Below are positions 26,429 to 36,037 of a stretch of DNA of 64,000 bases, piece after piece; within the stretch, counting starts at the first letter, position 1, and each line of letters starts with the position of its first letter. Both the position numbers and the translations under genes were made by a program. The notes below the pieces were generated by a model. That model worked only from the letters and a program-made list of their open reading frames with translations, made no database searches and had not been told where the DNA came from. Source of the stretch: Hyphomicrobium sp. (GTDB lineage Bacteria > Pseudomonadota > Alphaproteobacteria > Rhizobiales > Hyphomicrobiaceae); contig NZ_JAIELN010000022.1 of the NCBI RefSeq assembly GCF_019753045.1, forward strand, positions 1-64,000, read 5' to 3'.

Positions 26429-27490
26429 TCAGCCTTCTTCAGGCTCCGGCGTCCCGTCCTCATAGCTGCCTTTATCGCGCGCGACGAGCCGCTTGATCAT
26501 GGCCTGTTCACGGGCGGATTCGCGCAGTGGCTTTGCCGGAGTGCCGAAATAACGGGCGCCCGGCGGCACGTCGTGCGTCGGGTGCGAGGCCCCGCCGACT
26601 TGTGCACCGCTTCCGATCTTGATGTGGCCCACTGTTCCAGACTGGCCGCCCATGACGACAAAGTCGCCAAGTTCGGTCGAGCCCGAGATGCCGCACATTG
26701 AGACGATCACGCAATGGCGACCGATGATCACGTTGTGCCCGATCTGGACCAGATTATCAATTTTCGTGCCCTCGCCGATGATCGTATCCTTAAGGGCACC
26801 CCTGTCTATGGTTGTATTTGCGCCAATTTCCACGTCGTCCTGGACGATCACCCGGCCGATCTGCGGCACTTTCAGGTGACCTGTGCGCCCCATGGCGAAG
26901 CCGAAGCCATCCTGGCCGATGCGGACGCCGGAATGGATGATGACCCGGTCGCCGACGAGCGCATGTGTCACGGTCGCCAGCGGGCCGATGAAGCAATCGC
27001 GACCGATTGTGACGCGCGCCCCGACCACCGCACCAGCCGCGATTCGCGTTCCCGCCCCGACCTGAGCCTCAGGCCCGATAATGGCGCCAGGCTCGATCAT
27101 TACACCTGCTTCGAGGACTGCCGTCGGATCGATCGGCGGCGCGCCGGCTGTCGCCACCATCGGCTGCATGGCAGCCGGATAGAACAGCGCTAGGGCGCGG
27201 GCAAAGCCATGGTAGGGCTGCTTGGTAATGAGCGCCGTCGTTCCGGCCGGAACGCGGTCCATGATTGCCGGAATGACGAGACAGGCACCGGCCTTCGTCG
27301 CGGCGAGCTGGGACAGATACTTCTTGTTGTCGATGAAGGAAATATGGCTCGGGCCTGCTTCGGAAAGCGGGCGCACATCATCGATCTTGACCGCCGGGTC
27401 TCTGCCGTTCGCGATTTCCGCGCCCGCAGCCGCCGCGACTTCCGAGAGTGCATACGGCCCGGCACGTTCAAAGAATCCGGGATGCTCCAT
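26429..27490 (-). CDS. lpxD: UDP-3-O-(3-hydroxyacyl)glucosamine N-acyltransferase
   Basis: LpxD adds the second hydroxyacyl chain to the glucosamine nitrogen in lipid A synthesis. The 353-residue protein has an N-terminal uridine-binding domain (about 15-110; [21 protein letters not shown]), then left-handed beta-helix repeats (about 115-310) including the [14 protein letters not shown] and [11 protein letters not shown] segments, and a short C-terminal helix. ATG 27490 has a strong GGAGG-CGG site upstream; the frame beyond it to 27592 is not conserved. It starts a leftward unit after a terminator. Confidence 0.97.
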   Translation of the reverse strand: MEHPGFFERAGPYALSEVAAAAGAEIANGRDPAVKIDDVRPLSEAGPSHISFIDNKKYLSQLAATKAGACLVIPAIMDRVPAGTTALITKQPYHGFARALALFYPAAMQPMVATAGAPPIDPTAVLEAGVMIEPGAIIGPEAQVGAGTRIAAGAVVGARVTIGRDCFIGPLATVTHALVGDRVIIHSGVRIGQDGFGFAMGRTGHLKVPQIGRVIVQDDVEIGANTTIDRGALKDTIIGEGTKIDNLVQIGHNVIIGRHCVIVSMCGISGSTELGDFVVMGGQSGTVGHIKIGSGAQVGGASHPTHDVPPGARYFGTPAKPLRESAREQAMIKRLVARDKGSYEDGTPEPEEG

Positions 27491-27614
27491 AACGCCGCCT
27501 CCGGTCCGCTTCTGTTTCAGATCTGTCGATGTTGGAAGCGTTGAATGAACGACGCGAGGGATGTTGGCAAGACCCTGACGAAAATAGCCCATTCAACTAG
27601 GTGATAACTCAATG

Positions 27615-27644
27615 AAAAAGAGCGGCGCTTTTGACGCCGCTCTT
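27615..27644 (-). terminator. Rho-independent terminator after bamA
   Basis: A perfect 10-bp stem AAGAGCGGCG/CGCCGCTCTT with a seven-base loop is followed on the minus strand by TTTTTC. It lies 35 bp after the bamA stop codon and separates bamA from lpxD, so lpxD-fabZ-lpxA-lpxI/B probably has its own promoter within 27491-27610. Confidence 0.9.
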
Positions 27645-27679
27645 CAAAACTCAAGTCGCTCGGCCCTTTGGCTCAGACG

Positions 27680-30061
27680 TTAGAACTTCGTCTGAGCGCC
27701 GAAGCGGAAGAACTGCGTTTCGTCGTAAGCCTGCTTCGTCAGGACCTTCGCGAAGTCCATACGCAGCGGGCCGACAGGCGAGTTCCACATCAAGCTGCCG
27801 CCGACCGACGAACGGACGGAGTCGCTGTCAGCAAGATCGCCTGTGCCTGCCAGCGCCTTCCTGGCACCGCCCGTCGCGTCCCACAGCGAGCCAGCGTCGG
27901 CGAAGACCGCGGCGCTGATGCCGAGATCGTCCGGAACGTATGGGATCGGGAAGCGGATTTCGGCGGTCGCGGCCCAATACTTCTGGCCGCCCAGCGCGTC
28001 TTTGTTTTGGGAACCCAAGTCGCGCGGACCATAGCCTGAGCGGTCGAAGCCGCGGACCGTTTCGCCGCCCTTGAAGAAGGCGTCGAGCAATCGGACGTCC
28101 TCGCCGCCCCAGCCCTGGATCATACCGCCGATGGCGCGGCCGACGAAGGTGATCTTGTCGGCGATCGGGTAGTAGAAGCGGCCTTCCGCATTGACGCGCC
28201 AGTACTGAGCGTCACCGCCGAGGCCAGCGAAGTCGTTGGCGACCTCAATGTAATAGCCGCGGTTCGGGTTCGCCGCATTGTTGCGCTTGTCGTAGCTGAT
28301 CGTGGTGCCGACCAGCGACGTCCAGTAGCCGGAGTCTCTGCAATTTACTTGGTTCGGATCAGTGCTCGTGTCTCCGCAAGCTTCCTTGATTGCACGCGAA
28401 GCATCGTCTTGGACGTTGAAGATTTGGTCACGCGAAATCGAGTACGCCGTCTGCATCCAGAGGCTTTCGGCGATCGGGAAGCCAAGACGGACCTGACCGC
28501 CCATCTTCTTCTGTTGGAAGCCGGACTGCTGGATGTAATTAAGCTGCTTGTAGAAGAGATCGAAGCCTGCGGACAGGTTGCGATCCAGGAAGCGCGGCTC
28601 GGTGAACGAGAAATCCGCCTGCATACGCTCGAATGAACCTGCGAGTTTCAGTCGAACGAACTGGCCGTTGCCGAACAGGTTGCGCTCGGTGATCGACACG
28701 TCGCCGATCACGCCTTCACTCGTCGAATAGCCGGCGCCGAACGAGAGTTCGCCTGTCGACTGCTCTTCAACAACCACATCGAGAACGACGCGATCGGGTG
28801 CCGATCCGGGACGCCGCTTGACGTCGACGTTCTTGAACAGGCCGAGCGACTGCAATCGCTTCTTCGCGCGGTCGACCATGAGGCTGTTGAAGGCATCGCC
28901 TTCAGCCAAACGGAATTCGCGGCGGATGACGAAGTCTTTGGTGCGTGAGTTGCCGATGATGTTGATGCGCTCGATGTAAACTCGCGGGCCTTCGTCCACA
29001 ACGTAGGTGATCGCGATCGTGCGGCTCGCGGCATCCGGGATCGGACGCGGACGAACACGCGCAAAGGCATAGCCCTTATCCGCGATGTTGAGCGTCAGCC
29101 GCTCGGACGTCTTGTCGATCTGAGAGGCGTCATAGACGGCGCCAGCTTGCGTCAGCAGGTCGCTCGAAAGACCGTTGCCGTCAATGCCGGGCAAAGAGCT
29201 TTCGACATTGATTGCGCCGAAAGTATAGGGCTGGCCTTCGTCGATCGCGAACGTGATGAGGAAGCCCGAACCATCGGGATCGATTTCAGCATTCGCAGCC
29301 GTGACGGTCGCGTCGGGATAGCCGTTCTTGAGATAGTACTGACGAACGAGCTCGCGATCGAGATTCATGCGGTCAGGATCGTAGACCGCCGTGCCCTTCA
29401 GGAAGTCGAACCAGCCGGCCTGCGTCGTCGAGATGACGTCGCGCAGCTGGCTATCGGAGAACGCGTGGTTGCCCACGAAGTTGATGCCCTTGACCTTGGT
29501 CGCGTTGCCTTCGTCGATTTCGAAGACGAGGTTCACGCGGTCTTGCTCGAGCTGAATGATTTTCGGCTCGACGCTGGCAGCGAAGCGGCCCTGCCTGCGG
29601 TAGACGTCCAGAATGCGCTGCACGTCGCCCTGCGCCTTGGCGCGGGTGAAGACGGAGCGCGGCTTCAGCTGGACTTCACCAGTCAAGGTCTTGGTGTCGA
29701 CCTCGCTGTTACCTTCGAAGGCAACCTGGTTGATGACCGGATTTTCCTTGACCGTGATGACGACGGTCGAGCCCTTGTAGTCCATCGAGACGTCGGCGAA
29801 GAGGCCCGTCCCAAACAGAGCCTTGATCGACGCATCGATCTTGGAGGCACTGTATGCGTCACCCGCACTGAACTGCAGGTACGAGCGCACCGTTTCAGGT
29901 TCGACACGCCGGTTACCGACGACTTCGATGTTCTTGATCACGCTTTGGGCCGACGCAGCACCTGAAATCCAGGCGGCGTCACCCATGGCGACCACCGGCG
30001 AGAGGACTACAAGCGCCAACGCAAGGCGCAGTCCCGCCAAGATGATCTTAAATTTCTGCAT
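27680..30061 (-). CDS. bamA: Outer-membrane protein assembly factor BamA
   Basis: BamA inserts beta-barrel proteins into the outer membrane. The 793-residue protein has a cleavable signal peptide (1 to about 39, ASA-QSV), five POTRA repeats (about 40-430; the first opens VIKNIEVVGNRRVEPETVRSYL) and a C-terminal barrel (about 440-793). The barrel contains the conserved VRGFDRSGYGPRD loop motif and ends in Phe, the usual outer-membrane targeting signal. It lies between rseP and lpxD, the standard alphaproteobacterial order. The leader upstream has two inverted repeats. Confidence 0.97.
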   Translation of the reverse strand: MQKFKIILAGLRLALALVVLSPVVAMGDAAWISGAASAQSVIKNIEVVGNRRVEPETVRSYLQFSAGDAYSASKIDASIKALFGTGLFADVSMDYKGSTVVITVKENPVINQVAFEGNSEVDTKTLTGEVQLKPRSVFTRAKAQGDVQRILDVYRRQGRFAASVEPKIIQLEQDRVNLVFEIDEGNATKVKGINFVGNHAFSDSQLRDVISTTQAGWFDFLKGTAVYDPDRMNLDRELVRQYYLKNGYPDATVTAANAEIDPDGSGFLITFAIDEGQPYTFGAINVESSLPGIDGNGLSSDLLTQAGAVYDASQIDKTSERLTLNIADKGYAFARVRPRPIPDAASRTIAITYVVDEGPRVYIERINIIGNSRTKDFVIRREFRLAEGDAFNSLMVDRAKKRLQSLGLFKNVDVKRRPGSAPDRVVLDVVVEEQSTGELSFGAGYSTSEGVIGDVSITERNLFGNGQFVRLKLAGSFERMQADFSFTEPRFLDRNLSAGFDLFYKQLNYIQQSGFQQKKMGGQVRLGFPIAESLWMQTAYSISRDQIFNVQDDASRAIKEACGDTSTDPNQVNCRDSGYWTSLVGTTISYDKRNNAANPNRGYYIEVANDFAGLGGDAQYWRVNAEGRFYYPIADKITFVGRAIGGMIQGWGGEDVRLLDAFFKGGETVRGFDRSGYGPRDLGSQNKDALGGQKYWAATAEIRFPIPYVPDDLGISAAVFADAGSLWDATGGARKALAGTGDLADSDSVRSSVGGSLMWNSPVGPLRMDFAKVLTKQAYDETQFFRFGAQTKF

Positions 30062-30080
30062 ACGCGGAATAGCCCCCGTG

Positions 30081-30121
30081 TGCCGCCGACCCCCAATTTC
30101 ACATGCGCGCTGTCGGCGGCA
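30081..30121. promoter_or_regulatory. Hairpin in the bamA leader
   Basis: TGCCGCCGAC (30081-30090) pairs perfectly with GTCGGCGGCA (30112-30121) around a 21-base loop, 20-60 bases upstream of the bamA ATG. A second inverted repeat, AAGTCTTC (30222-30229) with GAAGACTT (30248-30255), lies farther upstream. Neither is followed by a T-run on the minus strand, so they are more likely leader structures than terminators. Function is inferred only from position. Confidence 0.45.
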
Positions 30122-30345
30122 GCGTCACACTCATGCGTAGTGTTGTTTTTCGAGTTTTTCTTGTTCTTGTCGGTCGTTTCTTATGGTCGTTAAGGCTCTT
30201 AGTTCCCACCGCAGCCAATCGAAGTCTTCAACTCGGCCCCCCGATTCGAAGACTTAACCTGCTGCGCACCATACCGCTTTTAACGATTCAGAAAGCCTCC
30301 GGAAAGTGGTAAGTTTACGTCACTCTACAGGGAATCTGCAGGCGT

Positions 30346-31488
30346 TCAGCCGGTGCCGACCAAACGTCGCCAAACGTTCAAAATGTCGTTGAAATTCACG
30401 AAAACCATCAACATCATCAGGAGCGCCAACCCGACCTGGAAACCCATCTGCTGAAGGCGCTCGCTCGCGGGCTTTCTGCGGATGGCCTCGAACGCGTAGA
30501 ACATAAGGTGACCACCGTCGAGGACGGGAATCGGCAACAGGTTCAGGAAGCCGATGTTCGCCGAGATGAAGGCGATCCACCGCAGCATCGGCTCAATTCC
30601 AAGCTCGGCGACCTTGGCCGTCACCTCGGCCATCATGATCGGACCACCCATTTGCTCGGCCGACTGACGACGCGTGACGATGTCCCGCAGTCCGGCGAGC
30701 GTCTGCGATAAATTGCCATAGGTTTCGGAAACGCCGAGCGCCACCGCTTCCGGCAGGCTGACCTGGACCGTCTTGACCTTGTCCGGGGAAATCGCGCGCT
30801 GGATGCCGATAAGACCACGCCTAAACGTCCGGCCCATCGCGTCTTTTTGCTCGTCCACGTTTGGCGTCGCGTTGAGCGTAAGCGTGTCGTTACCGCGTTG
30901 CACGGTAAACTTCAGCTCTTCGCCGGCGCTCGAGCCCACGATGCGCTGGAGGTCGTCGAACTTGTCGATCTTGGTGTCATCGATCGCGAGGATCGTGTCG
31001 CCCGACTTGAAGCCCGCCCGCTCGGCCGGAGAATTGGCGACGACCGCATCAACGAGCGGCGGCAAGATGCGGATGCCGACCGTGGCGTTGATTGCCGAAT
31101 AGAGCACAATGGCCAGCACGAAGTTGGCGATCGGTCCGGCCGCGACGACAGCTGCACGTGCACCGACGGATTTCGAATGAAACGCCCCTGCCCGCTCGGA
31201 CGGCTTCAGGTGCTTCTCGCCACCAAAAGACGATGCGTTTTCGTCGTCGATGAATTTGACGTAGCCGCCGAGGGGTATCCAAGCGAAGCGCCAGCGCGTT
31301 CCGTGCTTGTCGAAAAACCCAAATATTTCAGGCCCGAAACCGATCGAGAAGGTTTTGACAGTGACGCCGCACCAGCGCGCCACCAGAAAATGCCCAAGCT
31401 CGTGGATGAAAACGACGAGCGTCAGCACCAGGAGGAACATGATCCCGTATTGCCAGATCCCACCTGCCAGCGACGACAAAAATTCCAT
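30346..31488 (-). CDS. rseP: Intramembrane zinc metalloprotease RseP (site-2 protease)
   Basis: RseP cleaves the membrane-anchored anti-sigma factor in envelope stress signalling and also clears signal-peptide remnants. The 380-residue protein has the zinc motif HELGH (29-33) in the first helix, a single PDZ domain (about 125-215) and the C-terminal LLPIPVLDGGHL motif, with about four membrane helices. The E. coli enzyme has two PDZ domains; one is usual in alphaproteobacteria. It lies between dxr and bamA on the same strand. Confidence 0.96.
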   Translation of the reverse strand: MEFLSSLAGGIWQYGIMFLLVLTLVVFIHELGHFLVARWCGVTVKTFSIGFGPEIFGFFDKHGTRWRFAWIPLGGYVKFIDDENASSFGGEKHLKPSERAGAFHSKSVGARAAVVAAGPIANFVLAIVLYSAINATVGIRILPPLVDAVVANSPAERAGFKSGDTILAIDDTKIDKFDDLQRIVGSSAGEELKFTVQRGNDTLTLNATPNVDEQKDAMGRTFRRGLIGIQRAISPDKVKTVQVSLPEAVALGVSETYGNLSQTLAGLRDIVTRRQSAEQMGGPIMMAEVTAKVAELGIEPMLRWIAFISANIGFLNLLPIPVLDGGHLMFYAFEAIRRKPASERLQQMGFQVGLALLMMLMVFVNFNDILNVWRRLVGTG

Positions 31489-31549
31489 TTGAAAATCCCT
31501 TGAGTGCTGAATCGAACAGCGGAAAACCCGACCCTAAGCGCGAGCCGCT

Positions 31550-32794
31550 CTAATAGCCACTGAGTTTGTCTTCCGACAGATAGCGAGCGAGTTCGTCCAC
31601 GGCCAGTATATCGTCCAGTGTTTCTGCAGGGCAAATGGCACCCTGACGCTCCGCCGCCTCGAGCGTTTCTTCGACCAGGGCGGCGATGTCCAAAAACTTG
31701 ATCCGGCGCTCGAGGAAAGCCTTAACGGCGATCTCGTTTGCGGCATTCAGTACCGCGGGGGCCGTGTCGCCTCGCCGCATGGCTGCGCGAGCGACACGAA
31801 GGGCCGGAAAACGGGCTTCATCGGGCGGCTCGAACGTCAACGTTGCGAGACGGGCGAGATCGAGCTTTTCAGTCGGCGCGATCATGCGGTCGGGCCATGC
31901 CAGTGCAACGGCGATGGGGGTGCGCATGTCGGGCGCGGCCAACTGGGCCAGCACCGATCCGTCGACGTAGCTCACAAGGCAATGAACGATCGATTGGGGG
32001 TGTACGATGCAATCGAGCGCATCAACCGAGACGGGGAAGAGGTGAAATGCCTCGATCAGCTCGAGACCCTTATTCATCAGGCTGGCGCTGTCGATCGTGA
32101 TTTTTGCGCCCATCGACCAGTTGGGATGCTTCAAAGCCTGCTCAGGTGTTGCCGCCGCGATCTGTTCGTGGGTCCAGCTGCGAAAAGGGCCGCCCGACGC
32201 CGTCAGAACGATCTTCTCGATCGAACCCGGGTCGGCTCCCGCCAATGCCTGGAAGGCTGCGGAATGTTCGCTGTCGACGGGCAAAAGCTCGGCACCGGAC
32301 TGGGCGACAGCGGACGTGAAGACGTGGCCGGCGGAGACGAGACATTCCTTGTTTGCGAGGGCTACGCGGGAGCCCTGGGACGCGGCTGCAAATGTCGGCC
32401 GCAGCCCGGCCGCGCCGACGATTGCCGCCATGACGCAGTCGGCTGGCTCCAGAGCCGCTTCCACGAGCGCCGAGGCGCCGCCCGCTGTCCTAATGCCGGT
32501 TCCCGCGAGTGCCTCCCTGAGTTCGCCCAAGCGGCTTTCATCGCCGATGACCGCGAGCTTGGCTTTGTGAAGTCGCGCGAGGTTGGCCAATTCCTGGGCG
32601 TTCGATTGCGCGGTCAGAGCAACGATCTCGAAGCGCTCCGGCGTGCGGCCGACGAGATCGAGCGTGCTCGTACCGATTGACCCTGTCGCGCCGAGAACGG
32701 TCAGCCGCATAACCTGAGACGCGGCGGTCGAGCCAAGTCGAGCCGCTGACGCTTTCTCAGGCAACCGGTAAGGAACGCTCGTTGTCACTGCCAT
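31550..32794 (-). CDS. dxr: 1-deoxy-D-xylulose-5-phosphate reductoisomerase
   Basis: Dxr makes methylerythritol phosphate, the committed step of the MEP isoprenoid pathway, using NADPH. The protein has VLGATGSIGTST for nucleotide binding, NKECLVSAG, the catalytic-loop region PVDSEHSA, TASGGPFR and ATPEQALKHPNWSMG with the metal and substrate ligands. ATG 32794, four bases after the cdsA stop, gives 414 residues with a 28-residue leader before the conserved fold. ATG 32710 would give 386 residues, closer to the E. coli length, so the start is uncertain. Confidence 0.95.
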   Translation of the reverse strand: MAVTTSVPYRLPEKASAARLGSTAASQVMRLTVLGATGSIGTSTLDLVGRTPERFEIVALTAQSNAQELANLARLHKAKLAVIGDESRLGELREALAGTGIRTAGGASALVEAALEPADCVMAAIVGAAGLRPTFAAASQGSRVALANKECLVSAGHVFTSAVAQSGAELLPVDSEHSAAFQALAGADPGSIEKIVLTASGGPFRSWTHEQIAAATPEQALKHPNWSMGAKITIDSASLMNKGLELIEAFHLFPVSVDALDCIVHPQSIVHCLVSYVDGSVLAQLAAPDMRTPIAVALAWPDRMIAPTEKLDLARLATLTFEPPDEARFPALRVARAAMRRGDTAPAVLNAANEIAVKAFLERRIKFLDIAALVEETLEAAERQGAICPAETLDDILAVDELARYLSEDKLSGY

Positions 32795-32798
32795 TCGC

Positions 32799-33671
32799 TT
32801 AAGACCCGTAGAGAAGAGCGCGCGCCGGCGCATAGGCATCAATCGCAAAGCCGATCAGGGCCGCCAGAACGCTCGCGGTCACGATGCCGTCCATGCGATC
32901 CATGAACCCGCCGTGGCCCGGTATCAAGCCGCCCGAGTCCTTCAATCCGAAGTGCCGTTTCAAGGCCGATTCCGCCAGATCACCGCACTGGGCCACCAAT
33001 CCTGTGGCAAGACCGAGGCCCGCGAGCCAAAGTGCGGAGCCCGAACCGGTGAAAAACGAAAAAAGCAGGCCCGTAAAACCCGCGGCGGTGACGCCGCCGA
33101 GAAGTCCCGACCAGGTCTTGTTCGGGGAAATCGCCGGCCAGAGCTTCGGTCCGCCGATTGTCCGCCCTGAAACGTAGGCTCCGATATCCGTTACTGCGAC
33201 GGCGATCAGAACGAACAGCGTTGCAAGGAATCCCAAAGGTTCGTCCGATCTCAGCCAGATGAGCGCAATAATCGGCAGCGCCGTGTATATCACCCCGGCG
33301 CCCGAGAGCCGCGCCCGGCCGGATCCTATTGCAAGGGCTGCGACAACGGCGGCGCCGATTACCGCCGTCAGGACACTCAGGCCGGCCATATCGTTGGTCA
33401 CAAGGACCGCCGCGAAGAAAACTGCGATGACGTGGACGACGAGGGCGCGATCCGGCATTTCGCCTCGAACGATCCGGCCCCACTCCCAGCTCATCGCCGC
33501 CGCAATCAGAAACGTCAGCACGGCAAAGGCGACGGGGCTCCAGTAGAGCATGGCGAACGCAACGACACCGATGGCGACGCCCGACGCGATGCGCAGCCTC
33601 AACTCGTGCGGGATGAAATCGAGCGCGCCTCCGAGAAACGGCCTTTGATTGTCGGGATTATCGGCCGGCAT
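32799..33671 (-). CDS. cdsA: Phosphatidate cytidylyltransferase
   Basis: CdsA makes CDP-diacylglycerol for all phospholipids. The 290-residue integral membrane protein has about seven to eight helices and the C-terminal signature region GDLAESALKRHFGLKDSGGLIPGHGGFMDRMD, here from about residue 235. ATG 33671 lies 11 bases after the uppS stop, with GAGGG upstream; the longer frame to 33824 is not conserved. It is part of the uppS-cdsA-dxr-rseP run. Confidence 0.95.
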   Translation of the reverse strand: MPADNPDNQRPFLGGALDFIPHELRLRIASGVAIGVVAFAMLYWSPVAFAVLTFLIAAAMSWEWGRIVRGEMPDRALVVHVIAVFFAAVLVTNDMAGLSVLTAVIGAAVVAALAIGSGRARLSGAGVIYTALPIIALIWLRSDEPLGFLATLFVLIAVAVTDIGAYVSGRTIGGPKLWPAISPNKTWSGLLGGVTAAGFTGLLFSFFTGSGSALWLAGLGLATGLVAQCGDLAESALKRHFGLKDSGGLIPGHGGFMDRMDGIVTASVLAALIGFAIDAYAPARALLYGS

Positions 33672-33682
33672 TTTCCAAACCC

Positions 33683-34441
33683 TCAAGCTGTCGAGCGTTT
33701 GGACAAGCCGCCGAAGCGACGTTCGCGCGAGCGAAATTCTGCGAGGGCGACTTCGAACGCCGCCTTGTCGAAATCCGGCCAATAACAGTCCAAAAACACA
33801 AATTCCGAATACGCCGTCTGCCACAGCAGGAAGTTGGAGAGCCGCATCTCGCCTGACGTCCTGATCAACAGGTCGGGATCGGGAATGCCCGACGTATCGA
33901 GAGCATTGGCGATGCGCTCGACGTTGATGTCGGACGGATCGAGTTCGCCCGCCGCTACTTGCTCGGCGAGCTTCCGCGCCGCTCCCGCGATCTCGGTGCG
34001 CGAGCCGTAATTGAAGGCGATGACGAGCGTCAAAACATCGTTGCCGCGGGTCAGCTCGACGGCTTCGTCGATCAACGTCGTCAGCTCACTGTCGACGTGC
34101 TGGCGCTGCCCGATGACGCGAATGCAGACGCCCGCCTCATGCAGCTCGGCAAGATCGCGGCGGATGAAGCGCTTCATCAGCCCCATGAGATCGTCGACCT
34201 CTTCGACCGGCCGGTTCCAGTTCTCGGAGGAGAAGCTGAAGATCGTCAGGTAAGTGATTTTGAGTTCGATCGCGGCACGGACGGCGCGGCGAACGGCCTC
34301 GACGCCTTGGCGATGGCCCAGCGCTCTCGGCAGCCCTCGCTCCCGCGCCCACCGCCCGTTTCCGTCCATGATGATCGCGACGTGACGCGGAGGGGCCAGT
34401 ACGCCGGACCCATCGTCGGTAGGCTTAGCTGCTGGCGCCAC
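33683..34441 (-). CDS. uppS: Undecaprenyl diphosphate synthase (isoprenyl transferase)
   Basis: UppS chains isopentenyl diphosphate onto farnesyl diphosphate to make the C55 carrier lipid for peptidoglycan and O-antigen. The 252-residue protein has [13 protein letters not shown] with the catalytic Asp, FSSENWNRP, and the C-terminal [22 protein letters not shown]. The start is GTG at 34441; no in-frame ATG precedes the conserved [12 protein letters not shown] lies about 11 bases upstream. Confidence 0.96.
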   Translation of the reverse strand: MAPAAKPTDDGSGVLAPPRHVAIIMDGNGRWARERGLPRALGHRQGVEAVRRAVRAAIELKITYLTIFSFSSENWNRPVEEVDDLMGLMKRFIRRDLAELHEAGVCIRVIGQRQHVDSELTTLIDEAVELTRGNDVLTLVIAFNYGSRTEIAGAARKLAEQVAAGELDPSDINVERIANALDTSGIPDPDLLIRTSGEMRLSNFLLWQTAYSEFVFLDCYWPDFDKAAFEVALAEFRSRERRFGGLSKRSTA

Positions 34442-34513
34442 TGTCGAATGGCCTCTGGGATCAAAATCTCAAAATCAGTTATACGACTTCCTGCCCCCGA
34501 AAGGGCCCGGAGA

Positions 34514-35077
34514 TCAAACCTTCTGAATTTCGGCTTCTTTTGTGATGAGCGTAGCGTCGATCTCCTTGATGAGGCGATCTGTCAGCTCCTGGACCTTTTC
34601 GGAATTGCCCCGATGGTCGTCCTGGCTCATTTTGCCGTCTTTCTCAAGTTTCTTAAGAACGTCCATTGCCTCGCGCCGGACGTTGCGGATCGAAACCTTG
34701 CCCTGCTCGGCATACTTATGCGCAAGCTTGACCAATTCCTGGCGGCGGTCCGCCGTCAGCGCCGGGATCGGAAGGCGAAGAATCTGGCCGTCCATAATCG
34801 GATTGAGACCGAGATTGGCTTCACGGATCCCCTTATCGACGGCCATGACGTTGCTGCGGTCCCAGACCTGAACGCTAATCATTCGCGGCTCGGGCACTGA
34901 GACCGTCGCGACCTGATTGAGCGGCATCCGCGAGCCGTAGACCATTACCTGGACAGGGTCGAGCAGGTTGGCGCTGGCGCGCCCAGTCCGAAGCCCTGAA
35001 AACTCGCGCTTCAGCGCGTCGATCGAGGCGCGCATGCGCGTTTCGATTTCTTTGATGTCGTGAACTACCGATGCCAT
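34514..35077 (-). CDS. frr: Ribosome recycling factor
   Basis: With EF-G, this factor splits the post-termination ribosome. The 187-residue protein matches the family length (about 185) and has RTGRASANLLDPVQVMVYGSRMPLNQVATV near the N-terminus, NVMAVDKGIREANLGLNP and the helical RREAMDVLKKLEKDGKMSQDD. ATG 35077 has TAGGAAA close upstream. It follows pyrH on the same strand. Confidence 0.97.
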   Translation of the reverse strand: MASVVHDIKEIETRMRASIDALKREFSGLRTGRASANLLDPVQVMVYGSRMPLNQVATVSVPEPRMISVQVWDRSNVMAVDKGIREANLGLNPIMDGQILRLPIPALTADRRQELVKLAHKYAEQGKVSIRNVRREAMDVLKKLEKDGKMSQDDHRGNSEKVQELTDRLIKEIDATLITKEAEIQKV

Positions 35078-35159
35078 TTTCCTATTCCTCCCAGCGCGCG
35101 AAACCTCAAACCACAGCTGCCGTCAACGAGGCGGCGCGAGGATGGGTTTTCAGCGGCGT

Positions 35160-35891
35160 TCAGCCGGCTCCCTCGATAAGGGTCTGGCGAGCTTCTCCGC
35201 GCAGAGCTTTCAAGAGATTTCCCGGTTCGTCGATTGAAACCACAATTAGCGGAAGTCCATTATCCCGGGCAAGGGCAATGGCCGCACCATCCATCACTTT
35301 GAGATCCTTGGCCAAAACTTCCGAATAGGTCAGCTGGTCGTAGCGGACTGCGTCCTTGTGCTTCTTCGGGTCGGCCGAATATACGCCGTCGACCTGAGTG
35401 GCCTTTAGAACCGCGTTACAGTTCATCTCAATGCCACGCAGAACGGCCGCCGTATCGGTCGTGAAAAAGGGGTTTCCGGTGCCGGCCGCAAATATGACGA
35501 CGTTGCCCCGGCCGAGGTATGCGAGCGCCTTCGGGCGAACATAGCTTTCGCAGACCGTCGGCATCGGAATTGCCGAGAGAACGCGAGACTGGACGCCGCG
35601 GTGATCCAGCGAATTCTGGAGGGCCAGCGCGTTCATCACGGTGGCGAGCATGCCCATGTAATCGGCCGTCGCGCGGTCCATCCCCTTGGCCGCACCACTG
35701 AGGCCGCGGAAGATATTACCGCCGCCCACGACGATGGCGATCTCGGCGCCTTCGGCCACGGCGGCCGCGATATCGTTCGACAAGCGGTCGGCGACGCCCA
35801 TGTCGATGCCATAGGGCTGCGCGCCCATCAGAGCTTCGCCGGAAAGCTTCACCAGCAGCCGCTTATACTTGAGACCCTGCGCTCCACGCAT
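35160..35891 (-). CDS. pyrH: Uridylate kinase
   Basis: PyrH phosphorylates UMP to UDP. The 243-residue amino-acid-kinase-fold protein has [25 protein letters not shown], and the C-terminal [17 protein letters not shown] 35891 is preferred because GGGAG lies eight bases upstream and the length then matches the family; ATG 35906 and GTG 35942 are longer alternatives. It lies downstream of a terminator that follows tsf. Confidence 0.95.
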   Translation of the reverse strand: MRGAQGLKYKRLLVKLSGEALMGAQPYGIDMGVADRLSNDIAAAVAEGAEIAIVVGGGNIFRGLSGAAKGMDRATADYMGMLATVMNALALQNSLDHRGVQSRVLSAIPMPTVCESYVRPKALAYLGRGNVVIFAAGTGNPFFTTDTAAVLRGIEMNCNAVLKATQVDGVYSADPKKHKDAVRYDQLTYSEVLAKDLKVMDGAAIALARDNGLPLIVVSIDEPGNLLKALRGEARQTLIEGAG

Positions 35892-35941
35892 CGGCGTCAC
35901 TCCCATAGGCACTTCTATTGGCACGACAATCTGAAATGGCA

Positions 35942-35972
35942 CAAAAAACGGCCGGTCGCGAGGACCGGCCGG
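35942..35972 (-). terminator. Rho-independent terminator after tsf
   Basis: CGGCCGGTC / GACCGGCCG form a nine-bp stem around a five-base loop, followed on the minus strand by T6. It lies about 65 bp after the tsf stop codon and just before pyrH, so rpsB-tsf is probably a unit with limited read-through into pyrH. Confidence 0.9.
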
Positions 35973-36037
35973 CTGATACCTAACGCTCTGGAGCGATTCC
36001 AGCTAGCGTCTACCGGGCCATTTGGCCCGGCGAGAGC

